DNA from: Acaudatibacter sp035532115
GTDB lineage: Bacteria > Pseudomonadota > Alphaproteobacteria > Caulobacterales > Caulobacteraceae
Length of the DNA stretch: 20,442 nt
Direction: 5' to 3'
NCBI GenBank assembly: GCA_035532115.1
Contig: DATKRO010000055.1
Span: 1 to 20,442 of the forward strand
The notes beneath the pieces are model-generated. The model searched no databases, was not told where the DNA came from, and saw nothing but the letters and a program-made list of their open reading frames with translations. The stretch's first letter is position 1. Each line of letters opens with the position of its first letter. A program made the position numbers and the translations under genes. Shown in pieces: positions 1-6,822 of this stretch.

Positions 1-1014
1 CTCGGTCAGGATGCGGCGCATGTCGTCGCGGCTGAGCGCCTTCAGCTCGACGCGGATCGGCAGGCGTCCCTGCAGCTCCGGCAACAGATCCGAAGGCTTG
101 GCGACGTGGAAGGCGCCCGAGGCGATGAAGAGGACGTGGTCGGTCTTTACCGGACCGTGCTTGGTCGCCACCGTCGTACCCTCGATCAGCGGCAGCAGGT
201 CGCGCTGCACGCCTTCGCGCGAGATGTCGGCGCCGGCGCGCTCGGATCTGGACGCCACCTTGTCGATCTCGTCGATGAAGACGATGCCGGCGCTCTCGGC
301 CAGGGCCACCGCCTCCGCGGTCGCCGCCTCCTGGTCCACCAGCTTGTCGCCCTCCTCGGCGATCAGCGGCGCCCAGCCGGCCGCCACCGTCGTCTTGTGC
401 GACTTGGTGCGCTGACCGAACGCCTTGCCGACGATCTCCGACAGATTGAGCACGCCCATGGAGGCGCCCGGCTGGCCGGGAATATCGAAGCCCTGGAACG
501 GCGAGGCGGCGTCCGCGAGGGTGAGTTCGACGTCCTTGTCGTCGAGTTCGCCGGCGCGCAATTTGCGGCGGAAGCTGTCGCGGGTCGCGGCGGCGGCGTT
601 CGGGCCCACCAGGGCGTCCAGCAGCCGCTCCTCGGCCGCGGCCTCCGCCTTCGCCTTCACCCCCGCCCTGCGGCGCTCGCGAATCATGGCGACGGCGTTC
701 TCCACCAGGTCGCGCACGATCTGGTCGACGTCGCGCCCGACGTAGCCCACCTCGGTGAATTTGGTCGCCTCCACCTTCAGGAAAGGCGCCTGGGCGAGCC
801 GCGCCAGCCGCCTGGCGATCTCGGTCTTGCCCACGCCGGTGGGTCCGATCATCAGGATGTTCTTCGGCGTCACCTCGTCGCGCAGGGCTTCGGGCACGTG
901 GCTGCGGCGCCAGCGGTTGCGCAGCGCCACCGCGACGGCGCGCTTGGCCTCGGCGTGGCCGACCACGAAGCGGTCGAGCTCGGAGACGATCTCGCGCGGG
1001 GAGAACTCCGTCAT
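1..1014 (-). CDS. hslU: HslU, ATPase subunit of the HslUV (ClpYQ) protease; C-terminus cut off by window edge
   Basis: HslU is the AAA+ unfoldase ring that feeds proteins to the HslV peptidase in the cytoplasm. The first 338 residues are visible; the family is usually about 430-445 aa, so roughly 100 C-terminal residues lie beyond base 1. Seen in the translation: Walker A GPTGVGKT at residues 57-64, the pore-loop motif GYVG at 90-93, Walker B with IVFIDEIDK near 244-252, a sensor/arginine-finger region LPELQGR at 311-317, and a family-specific I-domain between about 110 and 240. The ATG at 1014 is chosen because GAAGGA (1026-1021 on the minus strand) sits 6 nt upstream and the N-terminus aligns with known HslU starts. 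It lies 67 nt downstream of hslV and is probably co-transcribed with it. The assignment is secure. Confidence 0.97.
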   Translation of the reverse strand, partial: MTEFSPREIVSELDRFVVGHAEAKRAVAVALRNRWRRSHVPEALRDEVTPKNILMIGPTGVGKTEIARRLARLAQAPFLKVEATKFTEVGYVGRDVDQIVRDLVENAVAMIRERRRAGVKAKAEAAAEERLLDALVGPNAAAATRDSFRRKLRAGELDDKDVELTLADAASPFQGFDIPGQPGASMGVLNLSEIVGKAFGQRTKSHKTTVAAGWAPLIAEEGDKLVDQEAATAEAVALAESAGIVFIDEIDKVASRSERAGADISREGVQRDLLPLIEGTTVATKHGPVKTDHVLFIASGAFHVAKPSDLLPELQGRLPIRVELKALSRDDMRRILTE

Positions 1015-1081
1015 CGTGCGTCCTTCGGTATGGCCAGGAGTGGTCGCGACGGCGCCTCTCGAACCATGCGGGCCGCGCGGC

Positions 1082-1621
1082 TCACAGCAGCTCCACCGTC
1101 AGCTCCTTGTTGGTGTAGACGCAGATTTCGGCGGCGATGGCCATGGCGCGGCGGGCGATCTCCTCGGCGGAGCGCTCGGAGTCCATCAGCGCCGTCGCCG
1201 CGGCCAGGGCGTAGTTGCCGCCTGAACCGATCGCCGCGACGCCGCGGTCCGGCTCCAGCACGTCGCCGACTCCGGTGACGGTGAGCATGGTGGTGCGGTC
1301 GGCGACGATCAGCATGGCTTCGAGCCGGCGCAGGTAGCGGTCGGTGCGCCAGTCCTTGGCCAGGTCGACGCAGGCGCGGGCGAGCTGCTCTGGATATTGC
1401 TCCAGCTTGGCCTCCAGCCGCTCGATCAGGGTGAAGGCGTCGGCGGTGGCGCCGGCGAAGCCGGCCAGCACCCGGCCGTCGGCGAGGCGGCGAACCTTCC
1501 TGGCAGCGCCCTTGACGATGGTCTGGCCCATGGAGACCTGACCGTCGCCGGCGACGACGGTCGATCCGCCCTTGCGCACCGCGAGGATGGTGGTTCCATG
1601 CCAGTCGGCAAATGTCGGCAT
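1082..1621 (-). CDS. hslV: HslV, threonine peptidase subunit of the HslUV protease
   Basis: HslV is the proteasome-beta-like double-hexamer peptidase that HslU loads with substrate. The product is 179 aa from the ATG at 1621. It begins MPTFADWHG followed by TTILAVRKGG, so the catalytic threonine is expected to be Thr10, exposed after removal of a short leader, as in other alphaproteobacterial HslV proteins. Further matches are AGDGQVS, the GFAGATADAF segment, and the end EICVYTNKELTVELL. A longer version from a TTG at 1657 is possible on paper but would start inside a promoter-like element and lacks a ribosome site. No Shine-Dalgarno precedes the ATG at 1621, so translation may be leaderless. 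The gene is divergent from the MoeB-type gene with a 38-nt gap and heads the hslVU operon. Confidence 0.96.
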   Translation of the reverse strand: MPTFADWHGTTILAVRKGGSTVVAGDGQVSMGQTIVKGAARKVRRLADGRVLAGFAGATADAFTLIERLEAKLEQYPEQLARACVDLAKDWRTDRYLRRLEAMLIVADRTTMLTVTGVGDVLEPDRGVAAIGSGGNYALAAATALMDSERSAEEIARRAMAIAAEICVYTNKELTVELL

Positions 1622-1627
1622 GGCCGC

Positions 1628-1658
1628 GCATGTGGCGGCGGGCGGGACGCGGGTCAAG
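1628..1658 (-). promoter_or_regulatory. Candidate sigma-32 (heat-shock) promoter for hslVU
   Basis: Read on the minus strand, CTTGAC (1658-1653) is followed after 17 nt by CCACATGC (1635-1628). This resembles the RpoH consensus CTTGAA - N13-17 - CCCCATNT: 5 of 6 bases match in the -35 and 5 of 7 fixed bases in the -10. The expected transcription start, about 7 nt after the -10, falls on the A of the hslV ATG. hslVU is a classical heat-shock operon, which supports the reading, but no experiment backs it here. Confidence 0.45.
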
Positions 1659-1659
1659 G

Positions 1660-2436
1660 ATGAGCTTTTCCGACGAAGAGGTCGAACGCTACGCCCGCCA
1701 CCTGGTGCTGCGCGAGATCGGCGGTCCGGGGCAGCAGCGGTTGAAGGCCGCCCGGCTCCTCATCGTCGGGGCCGGCGGCCTCGGCGCGCCGGCGGCGCTC
1801 TATCTGGCCGCGGCCGGCGCCGGCGCGATCACCCTCGTCGATCCGGACGTGGTGGCGCTCTCGAACCTGCAGCGACAGGTGCTCTACGGCAGTCTCGACG
1901 TCGATGCGCCGAAAGTGTCGAAGGCGGCCGAGCGGCTGGCGGATCTCAACCCCAACGTGATCGTGCGCCCGCTCGCCCAGCGGCTGGCGGCCGCCAACGC
2001 CCGCGCGCTCGTCGCCGGCCATGATCTGGTGCTGGACGGCACCGACGATTTCGCCACCCGCTTCGCCGTCAACGCCGCCTGCGTCGCCGAGGGCGTGACG
2101 CTGGTCTCCGGCGCCATCGGCCGCTGGACCGGCCAGATCGGCGTCTTCGCCGGGCAGCCCTGCTACCGCTGCCTGGTGCCGCAGATTCCGCCCGAGGCGG
2201 AGACCTGCTCGGCAGTGGGCGTGGTGGGCGCGCTGGCTGGCGTGATCGGCTCGATGATGGCGCTGGAGGCGGTGAAGCTGCTCGCCGGCGCCGGCGAGCC
2301 GCTCGCCGGCCGCCTGATGATCTACGACGCCCTCGCGGCCGAGACGCGGACGGTGCGCATCGGGGCCGATCCGCAATGTCCGGTGTGCGGCGCTCCGCCC
2401 CTCGCGGAAGACGGCCGCGGCCAAGTCGGCGGATGA
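1660..2436 (+). CDS. moeB: HesA/MoeB/ThiF-family E1-like adenylyltransferase, probably MoeB (molybdopterin-synthase adenylyltransferase)
   Basis: This E1-like enzyme uses ATP to adenylate the C-terminal glycine of a small sulfur-carrier protein (MoaD for MoeB, ThiS for ThiF), priming it to receive sulfur. The product is 258 aa, a normal MoeB length with no rhodanese extension. Visible features are the nucleotide-binding loop GAGGLGAP at 37-44, SNLQRQ at 68-73, the acidic DGTDD at 126-130, the conserved cysteine C183 in ETCSAVG, and two zinc-type CXXC pairs, CYRC at 168-171 and CPVC at 240-243. ATG 1660 is preferred over upstream in-frame starts because the family motif RYARHLVLREIGG then sits at its usual N-terminal place; AAGG directly abuts the ATG. 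No molybdopterin or thiamine genes lie nearby, so the MoeB/ThiF choice rests on length and motifs only. Confidence 0.85.
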   Translation: MSFSDEEVERYARHLVLREIGGPGQQRLKAARLLIVGAGGLGAPAALYLAAAGAGAITLVDPDVVALSNLQRQVLYGSLDVDAPKVSKAAERLADLNPNVIVRPLAQRLAAANARALVAGHDLVLDGTDDFATRFAVNAACVAEGVTLVSGAIGRWTGQIGVFAGQPCYRCLVPQIPPEAETCSAVGVVGALAGVIGSMMALEAVKLLAGAGEPLAGRLMIYDALAAETRTVRIGADPQCPVCGAPPLAEDGRGQVGG

Positions 2437-2454
2437 GGGCCGAGCGGCCAGGCG

Positions 2455-3441
2455 CTACAGCATCGAGGGCACGACCCGGTCGGGCGGTTTATGGCCGTCC
2501 ATCCAGGTGCGGATGTTGACGATCACCTTCTCGCCCATGTCGACGCGGCCCTCGATAGTGGCCGAACTCATGTGCGGCAGAAGCACGACGTTGGCGAGCT
2601 TCAGGAGCTTCGGGTTGACCGTGGGCTCGTGCTCGAAGACGTCGAGCCCGGCGCCGGCCAGTTCGCCGGCCTGCAGCATGCCGGCCAGAGCCGCTTCGTC
2701 GATGATCTCGCCGCGGGCGGTGTTGACCAGGATGGCGTGCGGCCGGATCAGCTTCAGGCGCCGGGCCGAGAGCAGGTGATAGGTGCCCGGCGTGTGCGGG
2801 CAGTTGACCGAAAGGATGTCCATCCGGGCGAGCATCTGGTCGAGACTCTCCCAATAGGTCGCCTCTAGCGCCTCGGCGATCCTGGGGCTCACCGGCTTGC
2901 GGTTGTGATAGTGGATGGACAGGCCGAAGGCGCGCGCCCGCCGCGCCAGCGCCTGGCCGATCCGGCCCATGCCGATGATGCCCAGCCGCTTGCCCGAGAT
3001 GCGCTGGCCGAGCATCCAGGTGGGCGACCAGCCGTGGAAGTCGCCGGCCTGGATCACGTGGGCGCCCTCCACCACGCGCCGCGACACCGCCATGATGAGG
3101 CCCATGGTGAGATCGGCGGTGTCGTCGGTGAGCACGCCGGGCGTATTGGTGACGAAGATGCCGCGTTCGGTCGCGGCGGCCACGTCGATGTGATCGACCC
3201 CGACCCCGAAGTTGGCGATCAGCTTCAGCCGCTCGCCGGCCCCGCCGACGACCGAGGCGTCGATCCGGTCGGTGATGGTCGAGACCAGCACGTCGGCGCC
3301 GGCCATGGCGCGCGCCAGCCCCTCCGGCCCCAGCGGCCGGTCCTCGACGTTGAGTTCGGTGTCGAACAGTTCGCGCATCCGCGTCTCCACCGGATCGGGG
3401 AGCTTGCGGGTGACGACGACTTTCGGCTTGCGAACGGCCAT
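2455..3441 (-). CDS. D-isomer-specific 2-hydroxyacid dehydrogenase (glyoxylate/hydroxypyruvate reductase type)
   Basis: A 328-aa soluble NAD(P)H-dependent reductase of the D-2-hydroxyacid dehydrogenase family, which interconverts 2-oxo acids such as glyoxylate or hydroxypyruvate and D-2-hydroxy acids. The N-terminal substrate domain includes FGVGVDHID (78-86). The Rossmann motif GMGRIG lies at 157-162. The catalytic trio is visible: Arg243 in NTARGE, Glu272 in HEP and His290 in LPH. At the end of the second nucleotide-domain strand the sequence is HNRKP (179-183) with no acidic residue, which suggests a preference for NADP(H). It ends 18 nt from the convergent MoeB-type gene and starts divergently from the SH3 lipoprotein gene. 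The exact substrate cannot be read from the sequence; the family assignment is firm. Confidence 0.93.
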   Translation of the reverse strand: MAVRKPKVVVTRKLPDPVETRMRELFDTELNVEDRPLGPEGLARAMAGADVLVSTITDRIDASVVGGAGERLKLIANFGVGVDHIDVAAATERGIFVTNTPGVLTDDTADLTMGLIMAVSRRVVEGAHVIQAGDFHGWSPTWMLGQRISGKRLGIIGMGRIGQALARRARAFGLSIHYHNRKPVSPRIAEALEATYWESLDQMLARMDILSVNCPHTPGTYHLLSARRLKLIRPHAILVNTARGEIIDEAALAGMLQAGELAGAGLDVFEHEPTVNPKLLKLANVVLLPHMSSATIEGRVDMGEKVIVNIRTWMDGHKPPDRVVPSML

Positions 3442-3468
3442 GGGGGACCTGAGAAGGACGGGGTTCGA

Positions 3469-3497
3469 CCTCTAGCAAAGCGCGCGCTGGCGGCCAA
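3469..3497 (-). promoter_or_regulatory. Candidate housekeeping promoter of the hydroxyacid dehydrogenase gene
   Basis: On the minus strand TTGGCCG (3497-3491) and GCTAGAGG (3476-3469) are separated by 14 nt. This fits the Caulobacter-type sigma-73 pattern TTGACGS - N10-14 - GCTANAWC at 5 of 7 fixed positions in each box. Transcription would start around 3462, giving a leader of about 20 nt before the ATG at 3441. Such degenerate boxes occur by chance in GC-rich DNA, so confidence is limited. Confidence 0.35.
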
Positions 3498-3554
3498 GCA
3501 AAGGCGGCCGAGCAAGCACGGTTTGGGCGGAGGCGGGCCAGGCCGGGCGTGGAC

Positions 3555-3581
3555 GGGGCGGGGGGCGGGCCGGGCAGGGGG
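3555..3581 (+). other. G-quadruplex motif overlapping the Shine-Dalgarno of the SH3 lipoprotein gene
   Basis: Five G-runs lie on the plus strand: 3555-3558 (4 G), 3560-3565 (6), 3567-3569 (3), 3572-3574 (3) and 3577-3581 (5). The separators are only C, C, CC and CA. Four tracts of three or more G with loops of 1-2 nt form a canonical intramolecular quadruplex motif. The last run is also the most likely ribosome-binding site for the ATG at 3586. Further GGG runs occur just upstream (3525-3527, 3535-3537, 3545-3547). The motif is directly visible; folding in vivo is inference. Confidence 0.6.
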
Positions 3582-3585
3582 CGTG

Positions 3586-4155
3586 ATGGTGCGGGCGGGC
3601 ATCGGCGGCGCGGTCCTGGCGATGCTGCTGGCGCTGGGCGCCTGCGGCGCCCATGGCGGCGAGGGCGAAGACTGCCCGGGCGGAGTGCAGGCGCCGACGC
3701 CCTCCGGCTACTGCGTGCCGCGCTACGTCAGCCTCAAGCGCGACGAAGTGTTCGCCAGGGCAGGTCCGGGGACCGACTATCCGATCCTCTTCGTCTACCA
3801 CGCCCAGGGGCTGCCGGTTCAGGTGGTGGACGAGACCACCGACTGGCGGCGCATCTGCGATCCCACCGGCGCGCTCGTCTGGGTGCACCGATCCATGCTC
3901 AATGGCCGGCGCACTGCGATTTCGCTGGCGCGCCAGCCGCTGCGGCTGCGCGCCGATCCGAGCCCTGGCGCGCCGGTGCGCGCCTATCTGCGGCCGCGCG
4001 CCATCGCCGCGCTCGGAGCTGCGAGGCCGGGCTGGCGCGTCCTCAGCGCCGGCGGCGTCTCGGGCTGGGCGAGGACGCGCGATGTCTGGGGCGCGGCGCC
4101 CGCGCTGCAATGCCCGTTGAGCACCGGCTTTGCGCCTGCTAACGGCGCGCCATGA
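3586..4155 (+). CDS. SH3_4-family double bacterial-SH3 lipoprotein, probably envelope-located
   Basis: The product is 189 aa. Residues 1-20 form a lipoprotein-type signal: one Arg near the N-terminus, a hydrophobic stretch GGAVLAMLLA, then LGAC with Cys20 as the likely lipidated residue (Gly at -2 is tolerated but not the commonest choice). Two SH3b modules follow: about 47-112, containing FARAGPGTDYPIL and WVHRSMLNGRR, and about 117-170, ending GWARTRDVWGA. These repeats match the alphaproteobacterial SH3_4 family, thought to act in the envelope, perhaps at peptidoglycan; molecular function is unknown. Start ATG 3586 is chosen because the signal peptide begins there and a G-rich ribosome site lies 5 nt upstream; GTG 3583 is the alternative. 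The stop overlaps the fabA start (ATGA), implying translational coupling. Confidence 0.85.
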   Translation: MVRAGIGGAVLAMLLALGACGAHGGEGEDCPGGVQAPTPSGYCVPRYVSLKRDEVFARAGPGTDYPILFVYHAQGLPVQVVDETTDWRRICDPTGALVWVHRSMLNGRRTAISLARQPLRLRADPSPGAPVRAYLRPRAIAALGAARPGWRVLSAGGVSGWARTRDVWGAAPALQCPLSTGFAPANGAP

Positions 4156-4661
4156 GCAAGCCGCAAAGCCGCTTCGAGACCTCCGAACTCCTCGCCTGCG
4201 CCCGCGGCGAACTGTTCGGTCCGGGCAACGCGCAGCTGCCGGCGCCGCCGATGCTGCTGTTCGACCGCATCACCCGGATCACCGGAGACGGCGGCAAGCA
4301 TGGGATCGGCTACATCGAGGCCGAACTCGATATCGACCCCTCGCTCTGGTTCTTCGACTGTCACTTCCTCGGCGATCCGGTGATGCCGGGCAGCCTGGGC
4401 CTCGACGCCATGTGGCAACTGGTCGGCTTCTTCCTTGGCTGGATCGGCGGCCAGGGGCGAGGGCGAGCGGTCGGCTGCGGCGCCGTGCGCTTCGCCGGCG
4501 AGGTGACGCCGGCCGCCAGGCTGGTGACCTACAAGATCGACATGAAGCGGGTGATCAACAGCCGCAGGCTGGTGATGGGGATCGGCGACGGGGTTCTGGA
4601 AGTGGATGGCGGCCCTATTTATGAGGCGGAAGACTTGCGGGTCGGCCTCAAGCGTCCCTAG
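4152..4661 (+). CDS. fabA: FabA, 3-hydroxydecanoyl-ACP dehydratase/isomerase
   Basis: FabA dehydrates 3-hydroxyacyl-ACP and isomerises trans-2-decenoyl-ACP to cis-3-decenoyl-ACP, the branch point of anaerobic-type unsaturated fatty-acid synthesis in the cytoplasm. The product is 169 aa, the usual FabA length. The hot-dog helix motif FFDCHFLGDPVMPGSLGLDA carries the catalytic pair His71 and Asp85, equivalent to E. coli His70 and Asp84. The C-terminus KIDMKRVINSRRLVMGIGDG is typical of FabA and sets it apart from FabZ. The ATG at 4152 overlaps the stop of the SH3 lipoprotein by 4 nt, and fabB begins 20 nt after its stop. The paired fabA-fabB arrangement supports the isomerase role over a simple dehydratase. 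Confidence 0.97.
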   Translation: MSKPQSRFETSELLACARGELFGPGNAQLPAPPMLLFDRITRITGDGGKHGIGYIEAELDIDPSLWFFDCHFLGDPVMPGSLGLDAMWQLVGFFLGWIGGQGRGRAVGCGAVRFAGEVTPAARLVTYKIDMKRVINSRRLVMGIGDGVLEVDGGPIYEAEDLRVGLKRP

Positions 4662-4681
4662 CGGAAGGCGAACCATAGATC

Positions 4682-5893
4682 ATGCGCCGCGTGGCGATCA
4701 CCGGCATGGGCGTCGTCTCCTCGATCGGCGCCGGGGCCGATGAGGTGCTGGCGTCCCTGCGCGAGGCGCGCTCGGGGATCGAGGCGGCGCCTGAATATGC
4801 CGAACTGGGCTTCCGCTGCCAGGTGCACGGCAAGCCGCGGATCGACTGGGAAGCGATGGTCGACCGCCGGGCGGCGCGGTTTCTGGGCGCGGGAACGGCC
4901 TACGCCCACATCGCCATGGAACAGGCCATCGCCGACGCCGGGCTCGGCGAGACCGAGGTCTCCAGCGAGCGCACCGGGCTGATCGTCGGCGCCGGCGGCC
5001 CCTCCACCCGCGCCATCGTCGACGCCGCCGACACCGCCAGGTCCAAGGGGGTCAAGCGCATCGGGCCGTTCGCGGTGCCCAAGGCGATGAGTTCCGGACC
5101 GTCGGCGACCCTCTCCACCTGGTTCAGGATCCGGGGCGTCAGCTTCTCGATCACCTCGGCCTGCGCCACCTCGACCCACTGCATCGGCGCGGCCTACGAG
5201 CAGATCGCCCTGGGCAAGCAGGACCTGATGTTCGCTGGCGGCTGCGAGGAGGTGGACTGGACGCTGTCGGCCCTCTTCGACGCCATGGGCGCGATGTCGT
5301 CCCGCTTCAACGCCTGCCCGGCCAAGGCAAGCCGCGCCTACGACGCCGAACGCGACGGCTTCGTCATCGCCGGGGGCGCCGGGATCGTGGTGCTGGAGCC
5401 GCTCGACCGGGCCAGGGCCCGCGGCGCCCGCGTCTACGGCGAAATCGTCGGCTACGGGGCCAATTCCGATGGCTACGACATGGTCAGCCCCTCGGGCGAG
5501 GGCGCGGCCCGCTGCATGAGGCTGGCCCTCGACCAGGCCGGCGGCCGCGCCATCGACTACCTCAATCCGCACGGCACCGGCACGCCCATCGGCGACGTGA
5601 AGGAGATGGACGCGGTCCGCGCCGCGTTCGGCGCCGCGCCGCCGCTGATCTCCTCCACCAAGTCGCTCACCGGCCACAGCCTCGGCGCCGCGGGCGCCCA
5701 GGAAGCCATCTATTGCCTGCTGATGATGCAGAACGGCTTCGTCGCCGAGAGCGCCAACATCGAGACCCTCGATCCGGCGTTCGAAGATCTGCCGATCGTG
5801 CGCCGGCGTCTCGACCGGGCGGTGGAGACGGTAATGTCCAACAGCTTCGGCTTCGGCGGCGCCAACGGCTGCCTGGTGATGGCCAGGGCGTAG
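4682..5893 (+). CDS. fabB: FabB, 3-oxoacyl-ACP synthase I
   Basis: FabB condenses acyl-ACP with malonyl-ACP and is the condensing enzyme needed to elongate the cis-3-decenoyl-ACP made by FabA. The product is 403 aa, normal for FabB. The Cys-His-His triad is visible: Cys161 in SACATSTHC, His298 in NPHGTGTP and His332 in LTGHSLGAAG. The N-terminus RRVAITGMGVVSSIG is the family signature, and SNSFGFGGAN at 386-395 is the conserved C-terminal loop. It follows fabA by 20 nt and is followed by fabI after 77 nt, so the three genes probably form one operon. The FabA partnership favours FabB over FabF. Confidence 0.97.
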   Translation: MRRVAITGMGVVSSIGAGADEVLASLREARSGIEAAPEYAELGFRCQVHGKPRIDWEAMVDRRAARFLGAGTAYAHIAMEQAIADAGLGETEVSSERTGLIVGAGGPSTRAIVDAADTARSKGVKRIGPFAVPKAMSSGPSATLSTWFRIRGVSFSITSACATSTHCIGAAYEQIALGKQDLMFAGGCEEVDWTLSALFDAMGAMSSRFNACPAKASRAYDAERDGFVIAGGAGIVVLEPLDRARARGARVYGEIVGYGANSDGYDMVSPSGEGAARCMRLALDQAGGRAIDYLNPHGTGTPIGDVKEMDAVRAAFGAAPPLISSTKSLTGHSLGAAGAQEAIYCLLMMQNGFVAESANIETLDPAFEDLPIVRRRLDRAVETVMSNSFGFGGANGCLVMARA

Positions 5894-5932
5894 CTCGGCC
5901 TTGCGTCGCGCGAGGCGCCTGCTTAGGCAAGG

Positions 5933-5952
5933 GGCGCCGGCGCGGCGGCGCC
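5933..5952 (+). other. GC hairpin in the fabB-fabI spacer
   Basis: GGCGCCG (5933-5939) and CGGCGCC (5946-5952) can pair as a 7-bp all-GC stem with a 6-nt loop. It ends 8 nt before the fabI Shine-Dalgarno. A second small inverted repeat, GCCT-gctt-AGGC, lies at 5917-5928. No T-run follows, so this does not look like an intrinsic terminator. It could stabilise or tune fabI mRNA, or be incidental in GC-rich DNA. Confidence 0.35.
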
Positions 5953-5960
5953 AACCCTGC

Positions 5961-5965
5961 AGGAG
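5961..5965 (+). promoter_or_regulatory. fabI ribosome-binding site
   Basis: AGGAG lies 5 nt before ATG 5971 and fixes the fabI start; longer in-frame extensions upstream lack homology to the family. Confidence 0.75.
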
Positions 5966-5970
5966 CCTTC

Positions 5971-6798
5971 ATGGCCGACGACTACGACCTGCCCAAGGGC
6001 GCGCTGATGGCGGGCAGGCGGGGCCTCGTGATGGGCGTCGCCAATCACCAGTCCATGGCCTGGGGCATCTCGGCGCAATTGGCGGCGCAGGGCGCTGAGC
6101 TCGCCTTCGCCTACATGCAGACCAACGAAAAGCGCGTGCGTCCGCTCGGCGACAGCATCGGGGTGAAGGCCTACGCCGCTTTCGACGCCTTCCAGGAGGG
6201 CTCGATCGAGGCGGCGGTGAGCACGGCGGGCGCCGCGCTCGGCGGGCTCGACTTTCTGGTGCATGCGATCGGCTTCGCCGACCGCAGCCAGCTCGGCGGC
6301 TCGTTCGTGGAGAACGCCACCCGGGCAGCCTTCCTGCGGGCCATGGACGCCTCGGTCTATTCCTGGGTGGACGCGGCCCGCCACGCGGCGCGGCTGATGG
6401 GCGAGGGCGGGTCCATGCTGACCCTCACCTATCTGGGCGCCGAGCGCGCCATTCCCAACTACAACACCATGGGCGTGTGCAAGGCTGCGCTCGAGGCTGC
6501 GACCCGCTACATCGCCCGCGATCTGGGACCCCGCAAGATCCGCGTCAACGCCATCTCCGCCGGCGTCATGCGCACCATCTCGCTCGCCGGCATCCAGGGG
6601 GGGCGCGCCATGCACGCCAAGGGCCGCCAGCTCAGCGCCCTGCAGGAAGACACCTCCATGGAGGGCGTCGCCGGCTGCGCGCTGTGGCTGCTCTCCGACC
6701 TCGGCCGCTCGACCACCGGCGAGGTGGTCCACGTCGACGCCGGCTTCCACATGATGGGGCTGCCGTCGCAGGACGAGGCGGCGCCGCAGGGCGCATAG
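5971..6798 (+). CDS. fabI: FabI, enoyl-ACP reductase (NADH)
   Basis: FabI carries out the last reduction of each fatty-acid elongation cycle, trans-2-enoyl-ACP to acyl-ACP, and is the classical target of triclosan. The product is 275 aa, a short-chain dehydrogenase of divergent FabI type. The cofactor region reads GLVMGVANHQSMAWGI (18-33). HAIGFA (98-103) matches the conserved E. coli segment around Gly93. The catalytic Tyr164 and Lys171 have the FabI-specific six-residue spacing, with a further Tyr154 in LTYLG corresponding to E. coli Tyr146. The C-terminal TGEVVHVDAGFHMMG is canonical. Start ATG 5971 has an AGGAG site 5 nt upstream. It is the last gene of the fabA-fabB-fabI run and ends 22 nt from the convergent TetR gene. 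Confidence 0.96.
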   Translation: MADDYDLPKGALMAGRRGLVMGVANHQSMAWGISAQLAAQGAELAFAYMQTNEKRVRPLGDSIGVKAYAAFDAFQEGSIEAAVSTAGAALGGLDFLVHAIGFADRSQLGGSFVENATRAAFLRAMDASVYSWVDAARHAARLMGEGGSMLTLTYLGAERAIPNYNTMGVCKAALEAATRYIARDLGPRKIRVNAISAGVMRTISLAGIQGGRAMHAKGRQLSALQEDTSMEGVAGCALWLLSDLGRSTTGEVVHVDAGFHMMGLPSQDEAAPQGA

Positions 6799-6804
6799 CC
6801 TCTC

Positions 6805-6822
6805 GGGCCGCCGGCCCTCTTC
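6805..6822 (+). terminator. Weak terminator candidate after fabI
   Basis: GGGCC (6805-6809) and GGCCC (6813-6817) form a 5-bp GC stem with a 3-nt loop, followed by TCTTC rather than a true T-run. It sits in the 22-nt gap between the convergent fabI and TetR genes. This is only a possible terminator. Confidence 0.25.

Noticed and set aside
1619..1657. TTG start for a longer hslV (191 aa)
   Set aside because: It would add 12 residues not typical of HslV, has no ribosome site, and lies inside the promoter-like CTTGAC element; ATG 1621 places the catalytic Thr after a usual short leader.
2905..3585. Upstream extension of the SH3 lipoprotein frame back through the hydroxyacid dehydrogenase gene
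   Set aside because: The extension is antisense to a well-supported gene, and the real protein starts with a clear lipoprotein signal at 3586.
5901..5928. Possible promoter before fabI (TTGCGTC, 13 nt, GCTTAGGC)
   Set aside because: Spacing fits, but only 4 of 7 fixed bases match in each box, no better than expected by chance in such DNA.
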